Below, in pieces: positions 49,432 to 62,162 of a stretch of 64,000 bases of DNA (position 1 is the first letter of the stretch; each line of letters starts with the position of its first letter). A program made the position numbers and the translations under genes. A model generated the notes under the pieces. It did not search any database. It saw only the letters and a list, made by a program, of their open reading frames with translations, and was not told the origin of the DNA. Source of the DNA: Brevundimonas sp. NIBR10 (GTDB taxonomy: Bacteria; Pseudomonadota; Alphaproteobacteria; Caulobacterales; Caulobacteraceae); assembly GCF_027912515.1 (NCBI RefSeq), contig NZ_CP115464.1, positions 1,550,001 through 1,614,000 on the forward strand, given 5' to 3'.

Positions 49432-52098
49432 TCAGCCCGCGAGGGCTGCGCGCACGGCCGCCAGACCGGCCTCGGCCTTCGAGCCGTTGGGGGCACCGCC
49501 TTGGGCGAAGTCGGCCTTGCCGCCGGCGCCCTGGCCGCCCATGGCGAGCACGGCGGCGCGGGCGAGGTCGGCGGAGTTCACACGATCGGTGACATCGCTG
49601 GTTGCGGCGACGGTGACCGCCGCCTTGCCGTCCGTCACGCCGATCAGGGCGACGACGCCGGAGCCGACCTGTTTCCTGAAGTCCTCGGCCACACCGCGCA
49701 GGCCCTTGCCGTCGACGCCGTCCAGGATGCGGGCGATCAGCTTGACGCCGTTGATCTCTTCCGGGGCGGCGGAGGCGGACGAACCGCCGCCGAGCGCGAG
49801 TTGCTTCTTCAGGTCGGCGACCTGTTTTTCCAGGACGCGGCGTTCGGCGGTCAGGGCCTCGACGCGGGCGGGGACATCCGAAGGCTGGACCTTGAAGCCC
49901 TGGGCCAGACGACGGGCGACCCCGGCCTGGGCTTCCAGATACTGGCGGGCGGCCTCTCCGGTCAGCGCTTCGATGCGGCGGATGCCGGCAGCGATGCCGG
50001 TCTCCGACACGATCTTGAACAGGGCGATGTCGCCGGTGCGAGCGACATGGGTGCCGCCGCACAGTTCGACCGAATAGGGTTTGGCCGCATCGGTCAGCGA
50101 CCGGCCGAGCGTCAGGACGCGGACCTCGTCGCCGTATTTCTCGCCGAACAGGGCGACGGCGCCGGCCTCGATGGCTTCGTCGGGCTTCATCAGCTTCGTT
50201 TCGGCGGGCAGGTTCTGGCGGATGACGGCGTTGACCTCGTCCTCCAGGGCGGCGATCTCGGCCTCGGTCAGCGGCGCGTTGTGGCTGAAGTCGAACCGCA
50301 TCCGCGCGGCGTCGACCATCTGGCCCTTCTGGGCGACGTGGGCACCGAGCACATTGCTCAGGGCCTTGTGCAGCAGGTGGGCCGCCGAGTGGTTGGCGCG
50401 GGTGGTCAGGCGAGCATCCGCCGTGGCGCGCAGCTGGACGCGAGCCCCGATGGTCAGGGTTCCGGACGTGATCTCGACCTTGTGGGCATAGAGGTCGCCG
50501 CCGGCGTGCTTCAGAACGTCGAGCACCGTGCCCGCGCCCTGCTGGCCCGAGGCGTCCGTCCATTCGATCTCGCCCCGGTCGCCGACCTGGCCGCCGCCTT
50601 CGCCGTAGAAGGGGGTCTGGTCGAACAGGACCTCGGCGGTCTGGCCGGGTTCGAGCTGATCGACGGAGGCGCCGTCGGCCACGATGGCCAGGACCTCGCC
50701 CGAGCCCTCGACGGCGTCATAGCCGGTAAAGACGGTCGGCCCCAGGCGGTCGCGCAGGGACAGCCATTCGCCGGCCGAGGCCGTCTGGCCCGAGCCCTTC
50801 CAGTTGGCCTTGCCGCGGGTCTTCTGCTCTTCCATGGCCGCGTCGAAGGCCTCGGTATCGACGGTGAAGCCACGACGGCGCGCCTCGTCCTGGGTGAGGT
50901 CCAGGGGGAAGCCGTAGGTGTCATGCAGGGTGAAGGCCGTCCGGCCCGGGATCACGCCGCCCTCGGACAGCGAGGCCGTGGCCTCGTCCAGCAGGCCCAT
51001 GCCGCGACCCAGCGTCGTTCGGAATCGGATCTCCTCCTGCTTCAGCGTGTCCTCGATGCTCGCCTGGGCGCGGGCCAGTTCGGGGAAGGCCTCGCCCATC
51101 TGATCGACGAGCGTCGGGACCAGGCGGTGCATCAGGGGATCGGCGGCGCCCAGCAGGTGGGCGTGACGCATGGCGCGCCGCATGATCCGGCGCAGGACAT
51201 AGCCGCGCCCCTCGTTCGACGGGGTCACGCCGTCGGCGATCAGGAAGGACGATGAGCGCAGGTGGTCGGCGATGACGCGGTGGCTGGCGGCGCGATCCCC
51301 TTCGGCCTTGGTCGAGGTGGCGTCTTCGGAGGCGGCGATCAGGGTCTGGAACAGGTCGGTGTCGAAGACCGAGTTCTTGCCCTGGAGCACGCTGGTCATC
51401 CGCTCCAGCCCCATGCCGGTGTCGACCGAGGGCTTGGGGAGTTTGCGAACGATCTCGTCGTTTTCCTTCTCGAACTGCATGAAGACGTTGTTCCAGATCT
51501 CCACATAGCGGTCGCCGTCCTCGTCCGGGCTGCCGGGAGGACCGCCGGGGACGTGGTCGCCGTAGTCCCAGAAGATCTCGGTGCAGGGCCCGCAGGGGCC
51601 GTTGTCGCCCATGGCCCAGAAATTGTCCGAGCCCGCGATGCGGATGATCTTGTCGTCGGAAAAGCCGGTGACCTTCTTCCAGATCGCGGCAGCCTCATCG
51701 TCGTCGATATAGACGGTAACCAGCAGGCGTTTCGGGTCGAGGCCGTAGTCCTTGGTGACGAGGTTCCACGCGCGGTCGATCGCGTGTTCCTTGAAATAGT
51801 CGCCGAAGGAGAAATTCCCCAGCATCTCGAAGAAGGTCAGGTGGCGGGCCGTATAGCCGACGTTGTCGAGGTCGTTGTGCTTGCCGCCCGCGCGGACGCA
51901 TTTCTGGGAACTGGTGGCGCGCGGATAGGGGGGTGTGGCCGCGCCGGTGAAATAGTCCTTGAACGGCACCATGCCCGCATTGACGAACATCAGCGTCGGA
52001 TCGTTCTGGGGCACCAGGGGGGCCGAGTGGACCTTGGTGTGTCCATCGGCCGCGAAATAGTCGAGGAAGGTCGAACGGATCTGTTTCAGCGTGGTCAT
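49432..52098 (-). CDS. alaS: Alanyl-tRNA synthetase
   Basis: An 888-residue class II synthetase of normal length. The catalytic N-terminus begins MTTLKQIRSTFLDYFAADGH and contains PYPRATSSQKCVRAGGKHND and LGNFSFGDYFKEHAI. The editing domain carries the zinc motif HSAAHLLHKAL and later CGGTHVARTGDI. The C-terminal DHHA1 domain is glycine-rich. It charges tRNA-Ala and clears mis-charged Ser or Gly. The ATG at 52098 is chosen because it gives the family N-terminus; a 24-residue in-frame extension upstream has no match. The gene following on the same strand is the end of the rut operon's divergent... no direct partner; it lies about 90 bases downstream of the acetyltransferase fusion. Confidence 0.97.
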   Translation of the reverse strand: MTTLKQIRSTFLDYFAADGHTKVHSAPLVPQNDPTLMFVNAGMVPFKDYFTGAATPPYPRATSSQKCVRAGGKHNDLDNVGYTARHLTFFEMLGNFSFGDYFKEHAIDRAWNLVTKDYGLDPKRLLVTVYIDDDEAAAIWKKVTGFSDDKIIRIAGSDNFWAMGDNGPCGPCTEIFWDYGDHVPGGPPGSPDEDGDRYVEIWNNVFMQFEKENDEIVRKLPKPSVDTGMGLERMTSVLQGKNSVFDTDLFQTLIAASEDATSTKAEGDRAASHRVIADHLRSSSFLIADGVTPSNEGRGYVLRRIMRRAMRHAHLLGAADPLMHRLVPTLVDQMGEAFPELARAQASIEDTLKQEEIRFRTTLGRGMGLLDEATASLSEGGVIPGRTAFTLHDTYGFPLDLTQDEARRRGFTVDTEAFDAAMEEQKTRGKANWKGSGQTASAGEWLSLRDRLGPTVFTGYDAVEGSGEVLAIVADGASVDQLEPGQTAEVLFDQTPFYGEGGGQVGDRGEIEWTDASGQQGAGTVLDVLKHAGGDLYAHKVEITSGTLTIGARVQLRATADARLTTRANHSAAHLLHKALSNVLGAHVAQKGQMVDAARMRFDFSHNAPLTEAEIAALEDEVNAVIRQNLPAETKLMKPDEAIEAGAVALFGEKYGDEVRVLTLGRSLTDAAKPYSVELCGGTHVARTGDIALFKIVSETGIAAGIRRIEALTGEAARQYLEAQAGVARRLAQGFKVQPSDVPARVEALTAERRVLEKQVADLKKQLALGGGSSASAAPEEINGVKLIARILDGVDGKGLRGVAEDFRKQVGSGVVALIGVTDGKAAVTVAATSDVTDRVNSADLARAAVLAMGGQGAGGKADFAQGGAPNGSKAEAGLAAVRAALAG

Positions 52099-52189
52099 GG
52101 CGGGTCTTCTTCGGGGAGGCGGGCGCGGGCGAACCGGCGTCATATAGGGGTTTTGCCCGGCGTGCATCACCCGTGGGGCCGATGAGGCC

Positions 52190-52921
52190 TTACAAATCCA
52201 GATGCAGGAACTGGTTGAAGGCGCTGCGTTCGTAGTCGCTGAAGGCCTCGCCGTCGGTGAAGCCGCGACGGCGATACAGCATCAGGGCGGGGTCGAAGGC
52301 GGGGCCGGAGCCGGTCTCGAGGCTGAGGCGGCGGTAGCCCCGAACACGCGCATCTGCGACGATATAGGCTAACAGATGGGCTGCTACTCCGGTTCGCAAA
52401 TGGTCAGGGTGGGTGCGCATCGATTTCAACTCGCCGGTCCCGTCGCCGTGATCCTTTAGCGCTCCGATGCCCGCGATGTTGTCGCCGCGCCACGCGGTCA
52501 CGACGGTGACATTCGTGGCCTGTAGGCCCGTCAGGTCGAGGGCTCGCACATGATCTGGTGGCGAGTTGGCGTGCATTCCGGCGAGGTGAAGCGCCAAGAG
52601 CGCGCGGGTCTGATTGCTGGACAGGTCATCGACGCGGACTTGCAGATCGTATCGCCAGTCATTTGAAAACGGCGTGTCTCGGCGAGTCGACCAGTCAGGG
52701 CGGGCGCACAGCTGGCTGCCCAAAAAACATGCGTGGGTCTGATCGAAAAACAACTCCGCATCGACTTCAAACTGATAGGCGTCATCGAACAGGGTCACAC
52801 GATCCAGATTTTTCAAACCGAGATCGGCAACCGATGCCTCCAGCGGCCGCCCACGATACCTGAGGCCCCAGTATCGGTTGTCGTCTGTCACGTCGTTGAA
52901 ATCGCAATAGACCTTCAGCAC
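52190..52921 (-). CDS. Acetyltransferase (GNAT) fused to a small N-terminal domain
   Basis: A 243-residue protein starting at GTG, four bases after the rutA stop. Residues 1-85 (VLKVYCDFNDVTDDNRYWGL to about ARPDW) look like a small stand-alone beta-rich domain found as a separate protein elsewhere, as far as I recall. Residues 90-243 form a GNAT fold with the acetyl-CoA motif MRTHPDHLRTGVAAHLLAYI and a final LMLYRRRGFTDGEAFSDY. Many GNATs modify amines or peptides. Because it follows rutA directly, it may act on a product of pyrimidine degradation, or it may have been added to the operon by chance. I could not identify a frameshift between the parts; one frame reads through both. Confidence 0.7.
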   Translation of the reverse strand: MLKVYCDFNDVTDDNRYWGLRYRGRPLEASVADLGLKNLDRVTLFDDAYQFEVDAELFFDQTHACFLGSQLCARPDWSTRRDTPFSNDWRYDLQVRVDDLSSNQTRALLALHLAGMHANSPPDHVRALDLTGLQATNVTVVTAWRGDNIAGIGALKDHGDGTGELKSMRTHPDHLRTGVAAHLLAYIVADARVRGYRRLSLETGSGPAFDPALMLYRRRGFTDGEAFSDYERSAFNQFLHLDL

Positions 52922-52925
52922 AGAC

Positions 52926-53981
<1,056 letters not shown>

Positions 53982-53992
53982 GGAGTGACCTT

Positions 53993-54793
53993 TCACGCGT
54001 CGCCGAGGAGGAAGGCGATCAGACGGGCATTGAAGACATCCGGAACCGTCGCCGTAAAGGCGTGACCGCCGTAACGGACGACATCGAGCGTCGCGTTGGG
54101 CAGGCCCTCGGCCAGGCGGCGCGACAGGCGGGGTGGGATCAGCATGTCGTCGGCGGAGGCCGAGACCAGGACGGGGTGGACGATTTCTGACAGCCGGTCG
54201 TCGATGTCGAAGGCCAGCAGGGTGCCGATCCGGGCCAGCATGACGTCGGGATGTGGGAAGTTTTCGACATGGTGGGCGTCGCTGATCCTCAGCGCCGCAT
54301 CGTTCTGGCTGATCCAGTCGGGCGGATAGAGGAACAACGCCTGCGCCTCCACATAGGCGGCGGGACCGAAGGCTTCGAGCAGGTGGGTGCGGGCGGCGAA
54401 GCAGCGGGCGACGTGGGGATCCGGCCGTGACCAGCCGTTGACGACGACGAGGCGATCGAGCCGCTCGGGGTGGTCGAGCGCTAACTGCAGCCCGGCGTTG
54501 CCGCCCGCTGCGTGGCCGACGAGGTGGGCCCGCGGCGTGTCGGTGGCGTCAAGGACGGTGACTATATCCTCGGCCATCGCGGCAACGGTGTGATCGGGCT
54601 TGAGGCTGCGGTCACTGCGGCTGGTGCCGCGATGGTCGTAGAGGATGACGCGGAACCGCTCGGTCAGGGCCTGCATCTGGGGCGACCAGAAGGCGGCCGA
54701 ACCACCGAGGCCGGCGGACAGGACGACGCTGGGCGCACCCGTCGGGGCGTCGTGGACCTCCCAGAACAGGCCATCGGCGGTTCCGCTGCGCAA
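53993..54793 (-). CDS. rutD: Alpha/beta-hydrolase RutD
   Basis: A 266-residue alpha/beta-hydrolase, the same length as E. coli Rut[22 protein letters not shown] carries the oxyanion strand, [20 protein letters not shown] the elbow (Ala in place of the usual Ser nucleophile region, as RutD reads GHALG), and [15 protein letters not shown] the His. RutD is thought to speed removal of aminoacrylate/carbamate in uracil breakdown. The start is a TTG three bases after the rutC stop; no ATG or GTG lies nearby in frame, so the start codon is uncertain but length supports it. Confidence 0.88.
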   Translation of the reverse strand: MRSGTADGLFWEVHDAPTGAPSVVLSAGLGGSAAFWSPQMQALTERFRVILYDHRGTSRSDRSLKPDHTVAAMAEDIVTVLDATDTPRAHLVGHAAGGNAGLQLALDHPERLDRLVVVNGWSRPDPHVARCFAARTHLLEAFGPAAYVEAQALFLYPPDWISQNDAALRISDAHHVENFPHPDVMLARIGTLLAFDIDDRLSEIVHPVLVSASADDMLIPPRLSRRLAEGLPNATLDVVRYGGHAFTATVPDVFNARLIAFLLGDA

Positions 54794-54795
54794 GG

Positions 54796-55188
54796 TCAGA
54801 CGCGTTTGCCGATGTGGGCGATGGTGGCGATCTCGACGAGGAAGTCGGGCTTGACCAGGCCGCACTGGATGCAGAACCGGGCCGGTTTGTCGCCGGGGAA
54901 ATACTCGGCATAGACCTTGTTCAGCGCGGCGTAGTGGGCCCAGTCGGACAGGAAGATGTGGTTCATGGTGACGTCGTCCATGGTCCCACCCGCGGTCTCG
55001 ATCACCGACTTGATGGTCTCCAGCACGATGCGGGTCTGGCCTTCCGCGTCGCCGACGCAGGCGACATTGTTGTCCTTGTCGAAGGCCAGGGTGCCGGACA
55101 CATAGATCACGCCGTCGGCCAGGGTGCCGGGCGAGAAGGGGGCGATCGGGGTCTGGGTTCCGGGCGGGGTGATGACGATCTTGGGCAT
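54796..55188 (-). CDS. rutC: Aminoacrylate peracid reductase RutC (RidA family)
   Basis: A 130-residue RidA/YjgF-family protein. [39 protein letters not shown], the [31 protein letters not shown] segment and the final [23 protein letters not shown], containing the Arg/Glu-like RidA site region, identify RutC. It reduces or clears aminoacrylate in the uracil pathway. It sits two bases after rutB and two bases before rutD, so translation is closely linked. Confidence 0.92.
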   Translation of the reverse strand: MPKIVITPPGTQTPIAPFSPGTLADGVIYVSGTLAFDKDNNVACVGDAEGQTRIVLETIKSVIETAGGTMDDVTMNHIFLSDWAHYAALNKVYAEYFPGDKPARFCIQCGLVKPDFLVEIATIAHIGKRV

Positions 55189-55190
55189 GG

Positions 55191-55892
55191 TCAGGTCTCC
55201 TGTGAGTGGGGCGCGATCTGGCCGACGACGCCCTTGAAGTCGGCGACGCTGGAGACCCAGCCGAAGAATTTCTCGATGTTGTAGATCGCGGCCTGTTGCA
55301 CGAACGCGGGCCCGGCCTGATGGGTGGCGTCCTCCAGCACGACACCGAAATATTCCAGGAAGAAGCCGTCCCTCAGGGTCGATTCCACGCAGACGTTGGT
55401 GGCGATGCCGACGAACACCAGGGTGCGGATGCCGCGCGAGCGCAGCACGCTGTCGAGCTGGGAGTTGAAGAAGGCGCTGTAGCGGCTCTTGTGCAGGCAG
55501 ATATCGCCGGGCTGAGGCTTCAATTCATCGACCAGTTCGTAGTCCCAGGTGCCACGCGCCAGCAGGGTGCCGTGCAGTTCGGGGCGGGCGCGCATGGTCT
55601 TGAGCGCATTGGACTTGTGCCAGTTCGGCGATCCGGGGCCGCCCGCCTCGACATAGTCGAGGTCCCAGCCGTTCTGGAAATAGATCACCTGGACGCCGGC
55701 CGATCGCGCGACCTCCAGCACCCCCCTGGTGTTGGCGATCACCCGGGCCGCGCCCGAGATGTCGAAACCCGCCAGATCCAGATAGCCGCCCGGCGAGGCA
55801 TAGGCGTTCTGCATGTCGATGACGATCACCGCCGTGGTCGCCGGGTCGATCTGGAGCGGGTCGGGGCGGGCGGGCAGGGTTATCGTCGGCAT
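55191..55892 (-). CDS. rutB: Peroxyureidoacrylate/ureidoacrylate amidohydrolase RutB
   Basis: A 233-residue isochorismatase-like hydrolase. The catalytic triad is in place: Asp in [18 protein letters not shown], Lys in [14 protein letters not shown] and Cys in [18 protein letters not shown]. RutB releases carbamate and aminoacrylate from ureidoacrylate. The ATG at 55892 opens [17 protein letters not shown]; an upstream in-frame extension is rejected. It is the first gene of a rutB-C-D-A operon and is divergent from a hybrid kinase gene, with CATGACACA (55901-55909) just upstream. Confidence 0.93.
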   Translation of the reverse strand: MPTITLPARPDPLQIDPATTAVIVIDMQNAYASPGGYLDLAGFDISGAARVIANTRGVLEVARSAGVQVIYFQNGWDLDYVEAGGPGSPNWHKSNALKTMRARPELHGTLLARGTWDYELVDELKPQPGDICLHKSRYSAFFNSQLDSVLRSRGIRTLVFVGIATNVCVESTLRDGFFLEYFGVVLEDATHQAGPAFVQQAAIYNIEKFFGWVSSVADFKGVVGQIAPHSQET

Positions 55893-55900
55893 TCGCCCAC

Positions 55901-55990
55901 CATGACACACCAGGCGCCCGCGCCAAGCCCTTCGGCACCGCAGCACGAAAGCGGATACCGCTAAGCCTTGTTCAATAAACCTGTGTCATG
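55901..55990. promoter_or_regulatory. Paired 9-base inverted sites in the rutB/kinase gap
   Basis: CATGACACA (55901-55909) and its exact reverse complement TGTGTCATG (55982-55990) sit next to the rutB start and the kinase start respectively, 72 bases apart. They could be half sites for a regulator acting on both directions. I see no RutR-type TTGACCA/TGGTCAA site. Confidence 0.3.
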
Positions 55991-56013
55991 GCTGTCCGGT
56001 AGCCGGATTTTCG

Positions 56014-58536
<2,523 letters not shown>

Positions 58537-58658
58537 CGCACACCGAGCAAGCGGACAGGCGGTGCCGTTTCGGCCGTCATGCTTGCAAATCGCCTTGAGC
58601 TCTCTGTGCAACTCCAAAGGGAAGCGCTAGCCTCGACCAAAATCAGGGAAGCAGGCTC

Positions 58659-61600
58659 ATGCCCACCATCACGGGAACAAGTGGCGCGGACACGCTTCTC
58701 GGAGGTCTCGAGGACGACGTCATCATCGGCCTGGCCGGAGATGATACGATCCGGGCGGGTGCCGGCGCGGATCGGATCGACGCGGGATCGAACAACGATA
58801 TCGTTTTTGGCGAGGACGGCGACGACGTCATCACCGTCTATAGCCTTTGGCCGGGCAACAATAATCCCGCGACGTTACTGGGGACCGGGCTCAGCAACAT
58901 CGACGGCGGCGCCGGGCGCGATACGCTTATCCTCGCGAACGGTACGCAGGTGGGCGGCACCGCTGTCGGCTATGTGGTTCGGTCGATTGCCGGCTCGCCC
59001 AGCGGTCTGACGGTCGCCACAAGCGGTCTGTTCACTCCCGTGAACGTCGCCAATGTTACTGGCATTGAGGTCATTCAGGGCTCCGGTCTGAACGACTTCT
59101 TCTATCTGACCAATCTGGCGACCCCTATCGAGATACGCGCAGGAGCCGGTGCCGACTCGCTGACCTCCGGCCTGGGGGCGGACGCGCTGTACGGCGGCGA
59201 CGGGAACGATGTCATCGAGGTCGGACGAGCCGACAGCGTGTTTGGCGAAGCCGGTGCCGACGTCTTTCAGGTGGGGGCATTCACGCCCGGGGTCCTGCCG
59301 ACGACGATCGATGGCGGCGACGGTGCAGACACCTTCCAGCTCAACGTCGCCCTTTCGACCGCAGTGGATCTGAGGCTTGTCGGTGGTGCAGTGACCTACG
59401 GCACGGTCAGCGCTATCGGGATCGAGCACATCGATCTGTGGGGCCCATACAGCAGCACCGGGCCCGCGGGGGCAATCAGCATCCAGGGCGACGACAATGC
59501 CAACAGTATCCGCACCTCCTACTATGGCGAGGGCCAGATTTCGGGGGCGTATTTCGACGGCGGTGGCGGCAATGACGCGATCGCAGTCACAGCGCGCAAC
59601 AGCCGGATTTTCGGCGGTGACGGCGACGATGTGCTGACCACCACCGTCAGCGCTTCGACAAACTCCCTCAACAATGAGATGCGCGGCGGTGCCGGCAACG
59701 ACAACATTGTCGGCAGCGGCCAGATTTATGGCGACAACGGCGACGATACGATCAATGTTCAACGCGACTCCCTTGTCTATGGTGGAGCCGGCAACGACAC
59801 GATGCTGGCCATGGGGACGGTCTTCGGTGAGGACGGCGACGACTTCGTCACGATGCTGGGTGGTGATCTCGATGGCGGCGCAGGGACGGATACCGTCAGG
59901 CTGAACTACGCCGGTCAGGTGATCGCCGATCTCGGTGCCGGGACAGTTCGCCTGTCTCAGCCTAACGGCGCCAACGTCGGCCGGCTGACGTCGGTCGAAA
60001 ACGCGGTGGGCAGCGCACTCTCTGACACCATCATCGGCGATGCCGGAGCGAACCGTCTGGCCGGCGGTGGCGACGGCGATATCCTGTTCGGGGCCGGCGG
60101 CGACGACATCCTGGCGGGCGACGTCGGAGACGACGTGCTGAATGGCGGTGACGGTTTTGACATCGCGGACTTCCAGACCGATGGCCTTTTCATAAACGCC
60201 ATCGTCGATCTGCGCATCACGACGGCCCAGAATACCAACATGGGTCGGGACCAGTTGAGTTCCATCGAAGGGCTCTCCGGCACCCGGTACAACGATCGTT
60301 TCACCGGCGACGACGGGGCGAATATCCTGCGCGGCATGGATGGCGACGACACCCTGCGCGGCAACGGGGGTGACGACATCCTGGACGGCGGCTCGGGCGT
60401 GGATGTGGCGGACTACAGCGGTGCGACCTCGGCCTTGCGGTTCGACCTCAACGTCGGCGGCGTCTATGACATGGGTACCGATGGCAGAGACGCCCTGGTG
60501 TCGATCGAAGGCGTCATCGGCGGGGCTTTCGACGATGTCCTTATCGGAACGGCCGGGGCAAACATTCTTGCCGGCGGCGTCGGTGCCGACACCCTGACCG
60601 GTGGGGGCGGGGCGGATGTGTTCCGATACTTCTCTGCGTCCGAGTCCACAGCCTTGCGCCAGGACACGATCACCGATTTCGTCACCGGTACCGACACCAT
60701 CGACCTGACTGCGCTGAATGCGACATCGCTGAGCATAGGGCGGCTGGTCGGGGGCAACAGCGTGGTCTTCGCCGAAACGGCCAACGGCGCGTTTCAGCTG
60801 TTCGTCCAGGGGGCCGTCAACGCAGGGGACCTCACCTACTTCGGAACGGTCGGCGTCTACATTTTCGGAAGTGACGGGCCGGATTCCATGTCCGGCAGTT
60901 ATCGCAATGACTCTCTGGTCGGAGGTCGCGGCAATGACGTCCTTGTCGGAGACAATGGTGATGATCGCCTGACCGGTGGAGATGGGGCCGACATCCTGAC
61001 CGGTGGCGGGAATGTTGATCAGTTCATCTTCCTGGCTTCGGACCTGCAACCCGCCATTGACGTCATCACAGACTTCCAGACCGGGCTGGATCGGCTGGAT
61101 CTCAGCGCGATTGCCCCGGACACCCTATCGGTCGCTCGCACCGAGACCGGCCAAACCTATGTTCAGGCGAGCGCCGGCGCGGGTCAGATCACCATCGTTG
61201 TGAACACCGTCATCCAGGGCAGCGACATCGTACAACGAACCGGAGGGTCGGTATCAATGGTAGGATCGACGCGCGCGGAAACGTTGGTCGGCGGCGCAGG
61301 CAGCGACGCCATATTCGGCGGCGGTGGAGCCGACGCCCTGGGCGGCGGTGTGGGTTCGGACCGGTTCTACTATTTCTCGGCAGCGGAATCGGTGGCCGGC
61401 ACCGCAGACAATCTGTTCGACTTCCAGACCGGCATCGATACCATCGATCTGTCGCGCCTGGGGACAAGTTCGATCAGCATCATCCGGGCAGACAACGGGT
61501 CCAGCTTCGTCTTCGCCGAGACGGCCACGGGTAGCATGCTGATCACAGCGGCGGGCCGGGCGATCAACGGCCAGGATATCCTCTACGGCGCCGGTCATGG

Positions 61601-62150
61601 CGTCTATTTGATTGGATCGAGCGGCGCAGACATCCTGGTCGGTTCAAATCGCGCTGATCCGATACAGGGCGGGGCCGGGAATGATACGATCACCGGCGGT
61701 GGGGGAGCCGATGTCCTGTTCGGTGAGGGCGGTGCCGATACGTTCGTCTATTCCAACGCTTCTGACTCCGGTGTCGCGGCCGCAGACACGATTTTCGGCC
61801 TTGTCTCCGGACAGGATCGGTTGGATCTGACCGCGGTTCGCACAGGCAGTCAGGACTCATACGGTATCGCCTACCTGAACGGTTCCAGCTTCCTGTTCGT
61901 GGATCTGGGCGGCAACGGGACCAACGACATGCTGATCCAGCTGGCGGGGACGACCCTGGTCGCGTCGGACATTCGCTGGAGCGCCGGAGCGGGGGGGCTC
62001 GAACCGGAGGTCAAGCCGGCAGTGCCGGAGACGCTGCCGGAATCGGAGGATCGCTCATGGGACGGGCAGGCCGCGATGTCGGACGATGTGTGGCTGTTCC
62101 TGGCCGACGGTGGTTCCGCCTCGGCGCGGGGGCACGACTGGTATCTCTAG
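58659..62150 (+). CDS. Large RTX (calcium-binding repeat) protein
   Basis: A 1163-residue protein almost entirely built of GGxGxDxLx-type nonapeptide repeats and intervening beta modules. The repeat blocks begin at once (GTSGADTLLGGLEDD) and recur to about residue 1100. From residue 640 on, three to four copies of a longer module appear, each with GADVFRYFSASES-like, TDFVTGTDTIDLTAL-like and FAETATGS-like segments, as in serralysin C-terminal domains. I see no HExxH or other catalytic motif, no N-terminal Sec signal, and a C-terminal aromatic end (DWYL), consistent with type I secretion. It is probably a surface or matrix protein. Confidence 0.85.
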   Translation: MPTITGTSGADTLLGGLEDDVIIGLAGDDTIRAGAGADRIDAGSNNDIVFGEDGDDVITVYSLWPGNNNPATLLGTGLSNIDGGAGRDTLILANGTQVGGTAVGYVVRSIAGSPSGLTVATSGLFTPVNVANVTGIEVIQGSGLNDFFYLTNLATPIEIRAGAGADSLTSGLGADALYGGDGNDVIEVGRADSVFGEAGADVFQVGAFTPGVLPTTIDGGDGADTFQLNVALSTAVDLRLVGGAVTYGTVSAIGIEHIDLWGPYSSTGPAGAISIQGDDNANSIRTSYYGEGQISGAYFDGGGGNDAIAVTARNSRIFGGDGDDVLTTTVSASTNSLNNEMRGGAGNDNIVGSGQIYGDNGDDTINVQRDSLVYGGAGNDTMLAMGTVFGEDGDDFVTMLGGDLDGGAGTDTVRLNYAGQVIADLGAGTVRLSQPNGANVGRLTSVENAVGSALSDTIIGDAGANRLAGGGDGDILFGAGGDDILAGDVGDDVLNGGDGFDIADFQTDGLFINAIVDLRITTAQNTNMGRDQLSSIEGLSGTRYNDRFTGDDGANILRGMDGDDTLRGNGGDDILDGGSGVDVADYSGATSALRFDLNVGGVYDMGTDGRDALVSIEGVIGGAFDDVLIGTAGANILAGGVGADTLTGGGGADVFRYFSASESTALRQDTITDFVTGTDTIDLTALNATSLSIGRLVGGNSVVFAETANGAFQLFVQGAVNAGDLTYFGTVGVYIFGSDGPDSMSGSYRNDSLVGGRGNDVLVGDNGDDRLTGGDGADILTGGGNVDQFIFLASDLQPAIDVITDFQTGLDRLDLSAIAPDTLSVARTETGQTYVQASAGAGQITIVVNTVIQGSDIVQRTGGSVSMVGSTRAETLVGGAGSDAIFGGGGADALGGGVGSDRFYYFSAAESVAGTADNLFDFQTGIDTIDLSRLGTSSISIIRADNGSSFVFAETATGSMLITAAGRAINGQDILYGAGHGVYLIGSSGADILVGSNRADPIQGGAGNDTITGGGGADVLFGEGGADTFVYSNASDSGVAAADTIFGLVSGQDRLDLTAVRTGSQDSYGIAYLNGSSFLFVDLGGNGTNDMLIQLAGTTLVASDIRWSAGAGGLEPEVKPAVPETLPESEDRSWDGQAAMSDDVWLFLADGGSASARGHDWYL

Positions 62151-62162
62151 GGGCGCCGCCCG

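Noticed and set aside
48525..49496. 323-residue frame across repeat copy B, and 115-residue frame in copy A
   Set aside because: The two copies are open in different lengths and with unrelated flanking residues; only short stretches are shared, as expected for repeated non-coding DNA translated by chance.
58875..61049. 724-residue frame antisense to the RTX gene
   Set aside because: Mirror of the RTX repeats with no domain of its own; the plus strand has perfect RTX nonapeptides.
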